Assembly (NCBI GenBank): GCA_002436025.1
Contig: DIXM01000002.1
Coordinates: 734,778-798,777, forward strand
DNA from: a candidate division Hyd24-12 bacterium UBA6080
GTDB taxonomy: Bacteria > Fermentibacterota > Fermentibacteria > Fermentibacterales > JCC-6
Reading direction: 5' to 3'
DNA length: 64,000 nucleotides
A model generated the notes under the pieces. The model was given only the letters and a program-made list of their open reading frames with translations. It did not search any database and had not been told where the DNA came from. A program made the position numbers and the translations under genes. Shown piece by piece: positions 43,676 through 51,791 of this stretch. Every line of letters starts with the position of its first letter. The stretch's first letter is position 1.

Positions 43676-44301
43676 TTCTGCAGTTCCTCATTCATCAAAA
43701 CGGTGATCGTGCCCTGCATCCTTGTTGTCAGGTTCAAGTTGCCGTTTCTGATGTTCTGGTAAACTGCTGACTTGGAGATACCCATCTCACGGTGGATCGA
43801 ACTTGCATTTTCTCCCCCAAGCAACCTTGCCTGCAGGTCGAGCCTGTTGCGTGACCAGTGTCGGGAGCATTGCATGACAAGGTTCAAGCTGTCATTTGCC
43901 AAGGCAGAGCTTTTGCTTTGCATTCCAGAGATGCAGACAGGAAGCTTGCTCTTCTTCATGAGAACAATGGCATCTCTGGCAAGGTAGAAGGCCTCTCCAT
44001 CCATGCCGATAGATGAGCTTGTGTTGATTTCGGTTGAGATTGACCCTATGGCAATGGAGAACCTTAGTTTGTGCGGATGTATGCGAGCTAGTATTGACCA
44101 GAGATCGGAAAACATTCCATCAGCGTTTTTCAGAACAGCCTGGAACTCGTCGCCAAGGGTTATCGTATAGGGTGATACAACACTTTCCGATCTGGCGTTG
44201 ACATCACCAAGAGCATGTTTCAACGCGTTTTGCAGTTCCTGCCTGTTTGCTGCTCTGCGTGAATCGACCATGTCGGCGATAACAACAAGCCACTTCTTCA
44301 T
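43672..44301 (-). CDS. satD: SatD-family protein with C-terminal helix-turn-helix
   Basis: 209 residues from the ATG at 44299-44301. The N-terminus WLVVIADMVDSRRAANRQEL and TITLGDEFQAVLKNADGMFSD near 50 match the SatD fold, which is related to class III cyclase folds but whose activity is unknown. Residues ~165-195 (ASSIHREMGISKSAVYQNIR) form a helix-turn-helix. A promoter (TTGACA-16-TATGTT, 44309-44336) would start transcription at about 44302, so the mRNA should be leaderless; no Shine-Dalgarno is present, and the ATG at 44313 falls inside the -10 element. Three phased palindromes sit just upstream. Confidence 0.72.
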   Translation of the reverse strand: MKKWLVVIADMVDSRRAANRQELQNALKHALGDVNARSESVVSPYTITLGDEFQAVLKNADGMFSDLWSILARIHPHKLRFSIAIGSISTEINTSSSIGMDGEAFYLARDAIVLMKKSKLPVCISGMQSKSSALANDSLNLVMQCSRHWSRNRLDLQARLLGGENASSIHREMGISKSAVYQNIRNGNLNLTTRMQGTITVLMNEELQK

Positions 44302-44308
44302 GCTTCTG

Positions 44309-44336
44309 AACATAGCAATTGTTCAAAGATTGTCAA
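44309..44336 (-). promoter_or_regulatory. satD promoter giving a leaderless mRNA
   Basis: Minus-strand TTGACA (44331-44336), a 16-base spacer and TATGTT (44309-44314). A start about seven bases further on falls on the satD ATG. Confidence 0.55.
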
Positions 44337-44341
44337 CCGAT

Positions 44342-44424
44342 ATGCTTCACTTTATGTATAGTGAATCTAAATGCTTCACTATGCATGTCGTGAATCAAAG
44401 TGCTTCAAAGATGAGTTCTGAATC
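44342..44424 (-). promoter_or_regulatory. Three tandem 29-bp palindromic repeats upstream of satD
   Basis: TTCAC-N10-GTGAATC occurs at 44346 and 44375 and, as the degenerate TTCAA-N10-TGAATC, at 44404. The period is exactly 29 bases, and the first two units also share ATGC before the left arm. The array lies just upstream of the satD -35 element and looks like an operator array for a dimeric DNA-binding protein, possibly SatD itself. Confidence 0.65.
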
Positions 44425-44458
44425 TGCCCTGCACCGGAACATCAACCCATTCCAATAG

Positions 44459-44533
44459 GACACATGAAAAGGGGGGGCCGAAACCCCCCCTTCTCAAACA
44501 CTCCGGGCTTACTCCCCGGCGTTCCAGTTCATC
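44459..44533 (-). repeat. nifJ 3' end and terminator (copy B of repeat)
   Basis: The functional copy: on the minus strand it covers the last codons of PFOR (NWNAGE), the TAA stop (44509-44511) and the terminator. Copy A lies at 40343-40413 in the same orientation. Confidence 0.65.
44467..44490 (-). terminator. Intrinsic terminator after nifJ
   Basis: On the minus strand GGGGGGG (44484-44490) pairs with CCCCCCC (44471-44477) around TTTCGG, followed by TTTTC. Confidence 0.85.
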
Positions 44534-47500
44534 TGGGCCATCTGCTCATAGAGATGGAACCGGCGGTTGATCTCGGTCTGGGCCTGCTTTACAAGCATCT
44601 CTCCCCGCTGTGGGTCCTTGTCGAGAAGGACCTTCCAGCGGACTTCTGCCTTTGCAAGCTCGGCGAAGGGTGTGTCGGGCTTCTTGGAGTCGAGCTGGAG
44701 CGGTGACTGACCCTTCTCGATAAGCCTGGGGTCGAAGCGGAAGAGGGGCCAGAGGCCGGTCTTGACCGCGAGCTTCTGCTCGTCCATGCCCTTCGTCATG
44801 TTGATGCCGTGGGCTATGCAGTGGCTGTAGGCGATGATTATGGAGGGGCCGTCGTAGCTTTCGGCCTCGACGAACGCCTTCACTGCCTGACCGTAGTTGG
44901 CACCCATGGCTATCTGGGCCACGTAGATGTTGCCGTAGGTCATGCTTATCATGGCAAGGTCCTTGCGGGGCATGGGTTTCCCGCTGGCGGCGAACTTCGC
45001 CACGGCGCCCATGGGCGTGGCCTTGGAGCACTGGCCGCCTGTGTTGGAGTAGACACCGGTGTCCAGCACCAGGGCGTTCACGTCCTTGCCCTGGGCAAGC
45101 ACATGGTCGAGGCCTCCGTAGCCGATGTCGTACGCCCAGCCGTCGCCGCCCAGGATCCAGACACTGCGCTTCACGAAGTAGTCCGAAAGGCTCTCGAGCT
45201 GACGGGCTTCGGGCGTGTCGATCCCGCCCAGCGCCTTTCTGAGGGCATCAACCCTTTTTCTCTGAGCTTCGATCTCCTCTTCGGAGACCTGTGCGCAGTC
45301 AAGAAGCCCGGCAACCAGGGCGGAGTCGAGCTGCCCCTTGAACCCCTGAAGAAGCTCGATGGCGAAAGCCGTGAACTTGTCGGCGGTGAGCCTGAACCCG
45401 AAGCCGAACTCGGCTGCGTCCTCGAAGAGGCTGTTGTTCCATGCCGGGCCACGGCCGTCGGCGTTCTTGCAGTACGGGGTGGTGGGAAGGTTGCCGCCGT
45501 AGATGCTGCTGCACCCCGTGGCGTTGGCAATCACGGCCCTGTCGCCGAAGAGCTGGGTGAGGAGCTTCACATAGGGGGTCTCTCCGCAGCCTGCGCACGC
45601 GCCGGAGTACTCGAACAGCGGGCGGAGCAGCTGGCTTCCTTTCACCGAGGCGACATCGACCTTCGAGCGGTCGTAGTCGGGGATGTCGAGGAAGAACGAG
45701 TAGTTTGCGGCCTCGGGTACCCGAAGGGGTATCTGGGGCTCCATGTTGATCGCTTTTCTGCCCTCGACGGCCTTGTTGCGGCCCGGGCACGCCTCGACGC
45801 AGGCGCCGCAGCCCGTGCAGTCTTCAGGGGCGACCTGAACGGTGTAGGAAGAACCCAGGAACTTGCCCTTGCCGTCAATGCTCTTGAAGGTTGCCGGGGC
45901 GCCCTTGAGGCAAGAGGCGTCGTAATGCTTGATGCGTATCGCGGCGTGGGGGCAGACAAGGCTGCAAACACCGCACTGCAGGCAAACTGCGGGATCCCAC
46001 ACGGGGATGGAAAGCGCGATGTTCCTCTTCTCGTACTGGGTGGTTCCCGTGGGCCAGGTGCCGTCGGCGGGGATCGAGCTGACGGGAAGGTTGTCGCCGC
46101 GCTGGGCGATGATCTCGGCTGTCACCCGCTGTACGAAGTCGGGGGCGTGGGCGGGAACCGACGGGGGGCGGTTGAAGGTGCTGGTGACCTCGCCGGGGTA
46201 CTTCACCTCGAAGAGGTTGGCAAGGCTGTGATCAACTGCGGCGTAGTTCTTGGCAACGATCTTCTCGCCCTTGCGGCCGTAGGTCTTCTTGATGGCGCCC
46301 TTGATCTTCTCGATGGCCTCGTCCCTCGGGATGACGCCGCTTATGGCGAAGAAGCAGGTCTGCATGATGGTGTTTATCATCACGCCCATGCCTGTTTCCT
46401 GCGCAACCTTGTACCCGTCGATGACGTAGAACTTCAGGCCCTTTTCGATGATGTCCTTCTGAGCCTCGCGGGGAAGGCTGTTCCAGACCTCTTCCTTGCC
46501 GTAGGGAGTGTTCAGCAGGAAAGTGGCACCCTTGGCCGCGTAACGGAGTATGTCATACTTCTCCATGAACACGGTCTGGTGGCATGCCACGAAGTCAGCC
46601 CTGCCGATGAGGCAGGTCTGACGGATCGGCCTGGGGCCGAACCTGAGGTGGCTCACCGTTATGGCGCCGGCCTTCTTGGAGTCGTACACGAAGTAGCCCT
46701 GGGCATAGAAGTCGGTGGTCTCGCCGATGATCTTGATGCTGTTCTTGTTCGCGCCCACGGTTCCGTCTGCGCCAAGGCCGAAGAAGACGGCCTGATGCAT
46801 GCCCTGCGATGGTATGCAGAACTCGGGGACGGGAATGCTCGTGTCGGTGAGGTCATCGGTGATGCCCACCGTGAAACCGTGTTTTTTCGGACCGGCGGCA
46901 TTGTCGAACACCGCCTTCACCATGGCGGGTGTGAACTCCTTGCTGGAAAGACCGTAACGCCCTCCCAGAACCTTCACGCCGCAGCGGCCCGATTCCTTGA
47001 GGGCGGTGGCGACATCTTTGTAAAGAGGCTCACCTTCGCTGCCGGGTTCCTTGGTGCGGTCGAGCACCGTGACGATCTTGGCGCTTGCGGGAATTGCGGC
47101 GAGAAGGGCGCGGGCGTCGAAGGGACGGTAAAGGCGGACCTTCAGGACTCCGACCTTCGAACCTTCGGCAAGCATGCATTCAACTGTCTCGTGGGCCGTC
47201 TCGCAGCCGGAGCCCATGAGGATGATGATGCTTTCAGCGTCGGGGGCTCCAACGTAATCGAACAGGTGGTACTGGCGGCCGGTGAGGCCGGCGTAGATGT
47301 CCATGTATTCCTGTACGATGCCGGGGGTTGCCGCGTGATACGAGTTCACCGTTTCGCGGCCCTGGAAGTACACATCGGGGTTCTGGCTGGTGCCGCGGAG
47401 AACGGGGCTGTTCGGGTTCATCCCGCGGTGGCGGTGCGCCAGTACCAGCTCGTCGTCGATCATGGCGCGCAGAACGTCGTCGCCGGGCATGCTTATCTTC

Positions 47501-48042
47501 TGAACCTCATGGCTGGTCCTGAAACCGTCGAAGAAGTGGATGAACGGGATCCTGCTGCTGAGCGATGCAGCATGGGCGATTGCGGCCATGTCGGGCACTT
47601 CCTGCACGCTGGCGCTGGAAAGAAGTGCGAACCCGGTGTTGCGCACCGACATCACATCGCTGTGGTCGCCGAAGATGGAGAGGGCCTGGCAGGCCAGGCT
47701 TCTCGCGGAAACGTGGAAGACCGTGGAAGTCAGTTCACCCGCGAGCTTGTGCATCGTGGGGATCATCAGAAGAAGCCCCTGGCTTGCGGTGAAGGTGGTC
47801 GTCAGGGCGCCGGTCTGAAGGGCGCCGTGAACCGAAGCGGCAGCGCCGCCCTCGCTCTGCATCTCCTGCACCAGGGGAACCGTTCCCCAAATGTTCTTCT
47901 TGCCCGCCGCTGACCACTCGTCGGCGTGTTCCCCCATGTTCGAGGAGGGGGTGATGGGATATATGGCAATGACTTCGCTCAGTTTATGGGCCACATGGGC
48001 AGCAGCTTCATTGCCGTCAATCGTAGTAATGCTATCACTCAC
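44509..48042 (-). CDS. nifJ: Pyruvate:ferredoxin (flavodoxin) oxidoreductase
   Basis: 1177 residues, the usual single-chain length. It starts with ITTIDGNEAAAHVAHKLSEV and the pyrimidine-binding domain. The ferredoxin-like insert carries CLQCGVCSLVCP (~690) and CTGCGACVEACPG (~745), and the third cluster uses CAGCGETP (~815) plus later Cys. The thiamine diphosphate domain has GGDGWAYDIGYGG (~967) and VYSNTGGQCSKATP (~990). The enzyme splits pyruvate to acetyl-CoA, CO2 and reduced ferredoxin and is a main source of low-potential electrons in anaerobes. Those electrons could supply the double-cubane system. It lies 15 bases after asnS and may share its transcript. Confidence 0.96.
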   Translation of the reverse strand: MSDSITTIDGNEAAAHVAHKLSEVIAIYPITPSSNMGEHADEWSAAGKKNIWGTVPLVQEMQSEGGAAASVHGALQTGALTTTFTASQGLLLMIPTMHKLAGELTSTVFHVSARSLACQALSIFGDHSDVMSVRNTGFALLSSASVQEVPDMAAIAHAASLSSRIPFIHFFDGFRTSHEVQKISMPGDDVLRAMIDDELVLAHRHRGMNPNSPVLRGTSQNPDVYFQGRETVNSYHAATPGIVQEYMDIYAGLTGRQYHLFDYVGAPDAESIIILMGSGCETAHETVECMLAEGSKVGVLKVRLYRPFDARALLAAIPASAKIVTVLDRTKEPGSEGEPLYKDVATALKESGRCGVKVLGGRYGLSSKEFTPAMVKAVFDNAAGPKKHGFTVGITDDLTDTSIPVPEFCIPSQGMHQAVFFGLGADGTVGANKNSIKIIGETTDFYAQGYFVYDSKKAGAITVSHLRFGPRPIRQTCLIGRADFVACHQTVFMEKYDILRYAAKGATFLLNTPYGKEEVWNSLPREAQKDIIEKGLKFYVIDGYKVAQETGMGVMINTIMQTCFFAISGVIPRDEAIEKIKGAIKKTYGRKGEKIVAKNYAAVDHSLANLFEVKYPGEVTSTFNRPPSVPAHAPDFVQRVTAEIIAQRGDNLPVSSIPADGTWPTGTTQYEKRNIALSIPVWDPAVCLQCGVCSLVCPHAAIRIKHYDASCLKGAPATFKSIDGKGKFLGSSYTVQVAPEDCTGCGACVEACPGRNKAVEGRKAINMEPQIPLRVPEAANYSFFLDIPDYDRSKVDVASVKGSQLLRPLFEYSGACAGCGETPYVKLLTQLFGDRAVIANATGCSSIYGGNLPTTPYCKNADGRGPAWNNSLFEDAAEFGFGFRLTADKFTAFAIELLQGFKGQLDSALVAGLLDCAQVSEEEIEAQRKRVDALRKALGGIDTPEARQLESLSDYFVKRSVWILGGDGWAYDIGYGGLDHVLAQGKDVNALVLDTGVYSNTGGQCSKATPMGAVAKFAASGKPMPRKDLAMISMTYGNIYVAQIAMGANYGQAVKAFVEAESYDGPSIIIAYSHCIAHGINMTKGMDEQKLAVKTGLWPLFRFDPRLIEKGQSPLQLDSKKPDTPFAELAKAEVRWKVLLDKDPQRGEMLVKQAQTEINRRFHLYEQMAQMNWNAGE

Positions 48043-48057
48043 TGAAACACCAGCCTT

Positions 48058-49413
48058 CTAGTACATTTTTCCAAAGGTGCGCGGGAAGGGGATGACGTCG
48101 CGTATGTTCTCCATTCCCGAGAGATACATGAGAAGCCTTTCAAATCCCAGTCCAAAGCCGGCATGGGGGGCGGTACCCCACCTGCGAAGCTCGAGATACC
48201 ACGAGTAAACCGAGAGATCGAGCCCCTGGGCCACTGCCCTGTCCGTGAGGACGGGAAGCCGGTGTTCCCTCTGGCTTCCCCCGACTATCTCCCCCACCCC
48301 GGGAACCAGGAGGTCACAGGCGGCCACGGTCTTTCCGTCAGGGTTCATGAACATGTAGAAGGGCTTCATGGAAGCGGGGTAATCCGTAACGAACACGGGA
48401 CGGCCGAAGTGCTTTTCCGCAAGATACCGTTCATGCTCGGTTGCCAGATCGTCCCCCCAGGATGGAACCGAGGAGAAAACACCGGAGGTCGAGCCCAGAA
48501 TACTGATGGCCTCGGTGTAGCTCACCCTCGCGAAACCCTCCTCAAGCGTCCTGTATCGATCCCCAAGCCCCTTCTCGTAGTGTTCCGAGAAGAAGGCGAT
48601 GTCCGCTGCGCACTTCTCGCTCAGGTAAGAGGCGCAGAACTTCACGAACCTCTCGATAAGGGCGATGTTGTCATCGAGGTCGTAGAACGCCATCTCGGGT
48701 TCGATCATCCAGAACTCGGCCGCGTGGGTTCTTGTGTCTGACGGGTCGGCCCTGAACGTGGGACCGAACGTGTAGACCTTCCCCAGTGACAGGGCGAACG
48801 GTTCGGCTTCGAGCTGGCCGCTGACGGAGAGGAATGATTTGCGCCGGAAGTAGTCTTGGTCGAAATCGGCGCAACCCGCGGGAAGCGTGGTGACCCGGAA
48901 GGTCTCTCCCGCGCCCTCGCAGTCGCTCTCGGTGATGATCGGGGTGTGGATGTGGTAGAAGCCCTCGGTGTCGAAGAACCTGTGGATGGCGAGGGACAGG
49001 TGATGGCTCATCCTGAAGACTGCCCCGAAGGTGTTCGTCCGGGAGCGGAGGTGGGGCATGGTGCGAAGGAAGTCGAGTCCATGCCTTTTCTTCTGAAGCG
49101 GGAAATCGGTGTCGACAGGCCCGACCACCTGAAGCGACCGGGCAGCAAGCTCAACGGCCTGTTCGCCCGAGCTTTCAACGACCGTTCCAGTGACGCACAC
49201 GCAGGCCCCCGCCTGAAGCCCGGCAAGTGATTCGTCACCGAATGCTTCACGGTCGAACACGACCTGGAGGTTCTGAACCGAGGAACCGTCATTCAGCGCG
49301 GCGAAGGCCACGTTCTTCCCGGAGCGGGAAGTCCTGACCCATCCGTAAATTGTGACAGTCGTTCCGGTGGACCCACCGGAGAGAACCTTGTCTATACCAG
49401 TGCGCTGAATCAT
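48058..49413 (-). CDS. asnS: Asparaginyl-tRNA synthetase
   Basis: 451 residues from the ATG at 49411-49413, seven bases after GGAGGG. An N-terminal OB-fold anticodon-binding domain (VTIYGWVRTSRSGKNVAFAA) is followed by a class II catalytic core: motif 1 around MSHHLSLAIHRFFDTEGF, motif 2 FRADPSDTRTHAAEFWMIEP and motif 3 HAGFGLGFERLLMYL. This distinguishes it from aspartyl-tRNA synthetase by the overall AsnRS pattern (THAAEFWMIEPE). It charges tRNA-Asn in the cytoplasm. A 7-bp inverted repeat (AGATTCA-N6-TGAATCT, 49441-49460) lies just upstream of the start. Confidence 0.95.
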   Translation of the reverse strand: MIQRTGIDKVLSGGSTGTTVTIYGWVRTSRSGKNVAFAALNDGSSVQNLQVVFDREAFGDESLAGLQAGACVCVTGTVVESSGEQAVELAARSLQVVGPVDTDFPLQKKRHGLDFLRTMPHLRSRTNTFGAVFRMSHHLSLAIHRFFDTEGFYHIHTPIITESDCEGAGETFRVTTLPAGCADFDQDYFRRKSFLSVSGQLEAEPFALSLGKVYTFGPTFRADPSDTRTHAAEFWMIEPEMAFYDLDDNIALIERFVKFCASYLSEKCAADIAFFSEHYEKGLGDRYRTLEEGFARVSYTEAISILGSTSGVFSSVPSWGDDLATEHERYLAEKHFGRPVFVTDYPASMKPFYMFMNPDGKTVAACDLLVPGVGEIVGGSQREHRLPVLTDRAVAQGLDLSVYSWYLELRRWGTAPHAGFGLGFERLLMYLSGMENIRDVIPFPRTFGKMY

Positions 49414-49588
49414 TGCAGGACCCTCCATGGAAAAGGAAAGAGATTCAATATCCTGAATCTACCACTTCGGGGCAACGGATGGGGAGGGCGGAGCCGGGAA
49501 TGCAGGGTTACGTCAAACGGGGTTCTTTTTTAGAATAGGAGCCTGTGAAACGGGGTCAACCCATTGATTTGCAGGGGGACGGCCTGAG

Positions 49589-50281
49589 ATGAGCTACTTG
49601 CAGTACACATGCGGAAACTGCGGAAAACCCACCAGCCGTTCCGATTCCCGGTGCCCGCACTGCGGCGTTGCCTTCGGTGGTGTTCACTGCAAGAACTGCG
49701 GATACAACGGGGCAGCATCGGAGTTCAGGAACGACATCTGCCCGAAGTGCGGCAGGAACGCATACACGGGCCGGAAAGCCCCGCAGGTTCACAAGGAACT
49801 CACTCCGCAGGACAATGCCCGGAATGCCGGCTGCATGGTGGTTCTGGCCGTTGTGCTTATTGCTTCGGGTCTGCTCTTTGGACTGGGCTCGGGATGCAGG
49901 GGCGTTCTTGTCGTCATGGGGGCGATTTGCCTCGTTGCAGTTATCCCGTTCGCCCTTGGCGCAATGGACAGGAAGCCCTCTCAGCCCGAAAAACCCGGGA
50001 GCAGGCCGGAACCGCCCAAAAGACCCGCTCCCATCCAGCCAACTATCACAAGCTTTGCCCCCTGCCCCTTCCCCCAGTTCCCTTCAACCGGCTGGAAAGA
50101 CCCCATATCGGGCGGATTCTTCGTGCCGCACCCAATGAGCTGGAACTCGGGCGTCAGAAGCGCCAATGATGGTATGACCAAGTTCATCATGTCTGGTGAG
50201 ATGAACGGACGCTTCTTCTACGCCCATTTCAGCAGGGAAGGGACGATCTGGAAGGCGATGATAGACGATTACCTGCCGTGA
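49589..50281 (+). CDS. Zinc-ribbon membrane protein of unknown function
   Basis: 230 residues. Two zinc ribbons open the protein: CGNCG...CPHCG (8-26) and CKNCG...CPKCG (34-56). Two membrane segments (~83-101 and ~106-124) follow, then a Pro-rich linker (KPSQPEKPGSRPEPPKRPAP) and a beta-rich C-terminal domain (WKDPISGGFFVPHPMSW, NGRFFYAHFSREG). The ribbons are presumably cytoplasmic. The layout is common among uncharacterised envelope proteins. It stands alone between asnS (divergent) and the DUF4143 ATPase (convergent). Confidence 0.65.
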   Translation: MSYLQYTCGNCGKPTSRSDSRCPHCGVAFGGVHCKNCGYNGAASEFRNDICPKCGRNAYTGRKAPQVHKELTPQDNARNAGCMVVLAVVLIASGLLFGLGSGCRGVLVVMGAICLVAVIPFALGAMDRKPSQPEKPGSRPEPPKRPAPIQPTITSFAPCPFPQFPSTGWKDPISGGFFVPHPMSWNSGVRSANDGMTKFIMSGEMNGRFFYAHFSREGTIWKAMIDDYLP

Positions 50282-50293
50282 GAGGGGAATCCG

Positions 50294-51625
50294 TCAGTTT
50301 TCCTTGATGTTCCAGTTCCGAGCAATCACACTTGCGATTTCGTGCACAGCATACAGGGGAACATTTATGAGCCGTTCCTGCACACGGAAGGGTGACAGCG
50401 AAGTGCGGAACGATGTTCCGGGGTTGTACCTGGTCTGGAAGGTTTTCAGGCTCTTTGCCTGAAGGTTCTCGGAGGCCTTTACCTCGAGCGGGAATACCTT
50501 CCGGTCTGTTTCCATGATAAAATCAACCTCGGCGGAGCCTTTGTCCGAACTCCAGTAGTACGGTTTCAGCCCGGCATGGGAAATGAGTTGCTGGAGGACG
50601 AACTGCTCGGTGACTGCGCCCTTGAACTCAGTGAAGAGGTCGTTCCCCAGAAGGAGGGTTTCAGGGTCGAGAGCGCCCGATGCACAAAGCAGCCCGACAT
50701 CGTTCGCATACAGCTTGAAGGCTGCTGAATCGCGATATGCCGAAAGTGGAATTCCGGGTTTTGATACTCTGTGTACCTTGTGTATCAGGCCGCAGTCCAG
50801 AAGCCACTGGATGGCGAGTTCGTACTCCCTGGCTCTTGCTCCGGTGCGGACAAGTCCGTAGATGAATTTCCTGTTCTCACGGGCAAGCTGAGCGGGCAGG
50901 CTGTTCCACACCGCCCTGATCCTGGGCACATCGCTTGTGGGTGCGTGTTTGGAAAAGTCCTGCTCGTAGGCCGAAAGCAGATCAAGTTGGATTTTCCTTA
51001 CACGCGAAAGGTCTTTACTGCGAACAAAGGAGTTCACCGCTTCGGGCATTCCGCCGACGAAGAGGTACTGCTTCAGCAGATCCTTCAGAGTTGAGGCAAA
51101 GGCATTTGTCAAGTCGAAATCAAGGTTTTCGATGGCGTCGTGAAGCGGCGCCTGCCCCGATGCAAGAAGGAACTCCGGGAATGACAGGGGGAACAGGTCA
51201 AGGAACTCAACCTTGCCAACAGGAAATGATGTTCCCGAGTGCATGGCCACTCCGAGAAGTGAACCGGCGGCGATTATCGGTATGCCTGGCTCCCCCTCCT
51301 GGAAGTACTTCAGGGAAGTCAGGGCTGATGGGACTTCCTGAATTTCGTCAAAGACGAGGAGTGTCCTGCCCGGGATGATCTCCGTGCCTGTTTCAATCTG
51401 TAAACCGAGAAGCAGGGAATTCAAGTCGAAGGTACCCGAAAAGAGGGCTGCCATTCTTGGATTGTTCTCGAAATTGATGTACGCGGTGCGTTCAAAGGAG
51501 TTCTTGCCAAACTCCCTCATCAGCCAGGTTTTGCCAACCTGACGCGCACCCCTTATCAGAAGGGGTTTTCTGTCCTCCCTCAACTTCCAGTTCTGAAGGA
51601 ACTCAGTGGCTTTCCTATGCACCAT
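50294..51625 (-). CDS. AAA-fold ATPase with DUF4143 C-terminal domain
   Basis: 443 residues from the ATG at 51623-51625 after AGGGAGGCA; the ATG at 51673 lies beyond a likely promoter dyad. Walker A GARQVGKTWLMREFG (~24) and Walker B LLVFDEIQEVP (~88) are followed by sensor-like IIAAGSLLGV (~120). The C-terminal DUF4143 part contains the PD-(D/E)xK-like core SSDKGSAEVDFIMETD and FPLEVKASENL. Such ATPases are abundant in anaerobes and are linked loosely with mobile or defence DNA; the biochemical role is not established. It is divergent to the HNH nuclease gene across a strong dyad. Confidence 0.88.
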   Translation of the reverse strand: MVHRKATEFLQNWKLREDRKPLLIRGARQVGKTWLMREFGKNSFERTAYINFENNPRMAALFSGTFDLNSLLLGLQIETGTEIIPGRTLLVFDEIQEVPSALTSLKYFQEGEPGIPIIAAGSLLGVAMHSGTSFPVGKVEFLDLFPLSFPEFLLASGQAPLHDAIENLDFDLTNAFASTLKDLLKQYLFVGGMPEAVNSFVRSKDLSRVRKIQLDLLSAYEQDFSKHAPTSDVPRIRAVWNSLPAQLARENRKFIYGLVRTGARAREYELAIQWLLDCGLIHKVHRVSKPGIPLSAYRDSAAFKLYANDVGLLCASGALDPETLLLGNDLFTEFKGAVTEQFVLQQLISHAGLKPYYWSSDKGSAEVDFIMETDRKVFPLEVKASENLQAKSLKTFQTRYNPGTSFRTSLSPFRVQERLINVPLYAVHEIASVIARNWNIKEN

Positions 51626-51661
51626 TGCCTCCCTGATGCATTGAACATAGCGGAACTCAAT

Positions 51662-51717
51662 CACAAAAGTCAAACGACTTATGTGGGAATTGCCACAAAA
51701 CTCCCACGACTTTTGTG
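51662..51717. promoter_or_regulatory. 56-bp dyad between DUF4143 ATPase and HNH nuclease genes
   Basis: CACAAAAGTC (51662-51671) is the exact inverse of GACTTTTGTG (51708-51717), and inside it GTGGGA (51683-51688) pairs with TCCCAC (51702-51707). The dyad sits between two divergent genes and is a candidate shared operator. Confidence 0.55.
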
Positions 51718-51729
51718 TTGCCCCCTTTA

Positions 51730-51758
51730 TTGACCGTGTGCCTGCGGAACGCTATTCT
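51730..51758 (+). promoter_or_regulatory. Promoter of the HNH nuclease gene
   Basis: TTGACC (51730-51735), a 17-base spacer and TATTCT (51753-51758), 33 bases before the start codon and just downstream of the dyad. Confidence 0.55.
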
Positions 51759-51791
51759 CGTCGTTAAGAACAATTGAGCGTCGGGGGTTCC

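Noticed and set aside
44342..44424. CRISPR-like reading of the 29-bp repeats
   Set aside because: The repeats are contiguous palindromes with only 9-10 variable bases between arms and no spacers or cas genes, so they are an operator array, not a CRISPR.
44809..47913. 1034-codon open frame antisense to nifJ
   Set aside because: It is rich in Gly, Ala, Val and Leu, with no recognisable domain, and mirrors the codon bias of nifJ, whose own frame has all PFOR motifs. GC-rich genes commonly give long antisense frames.
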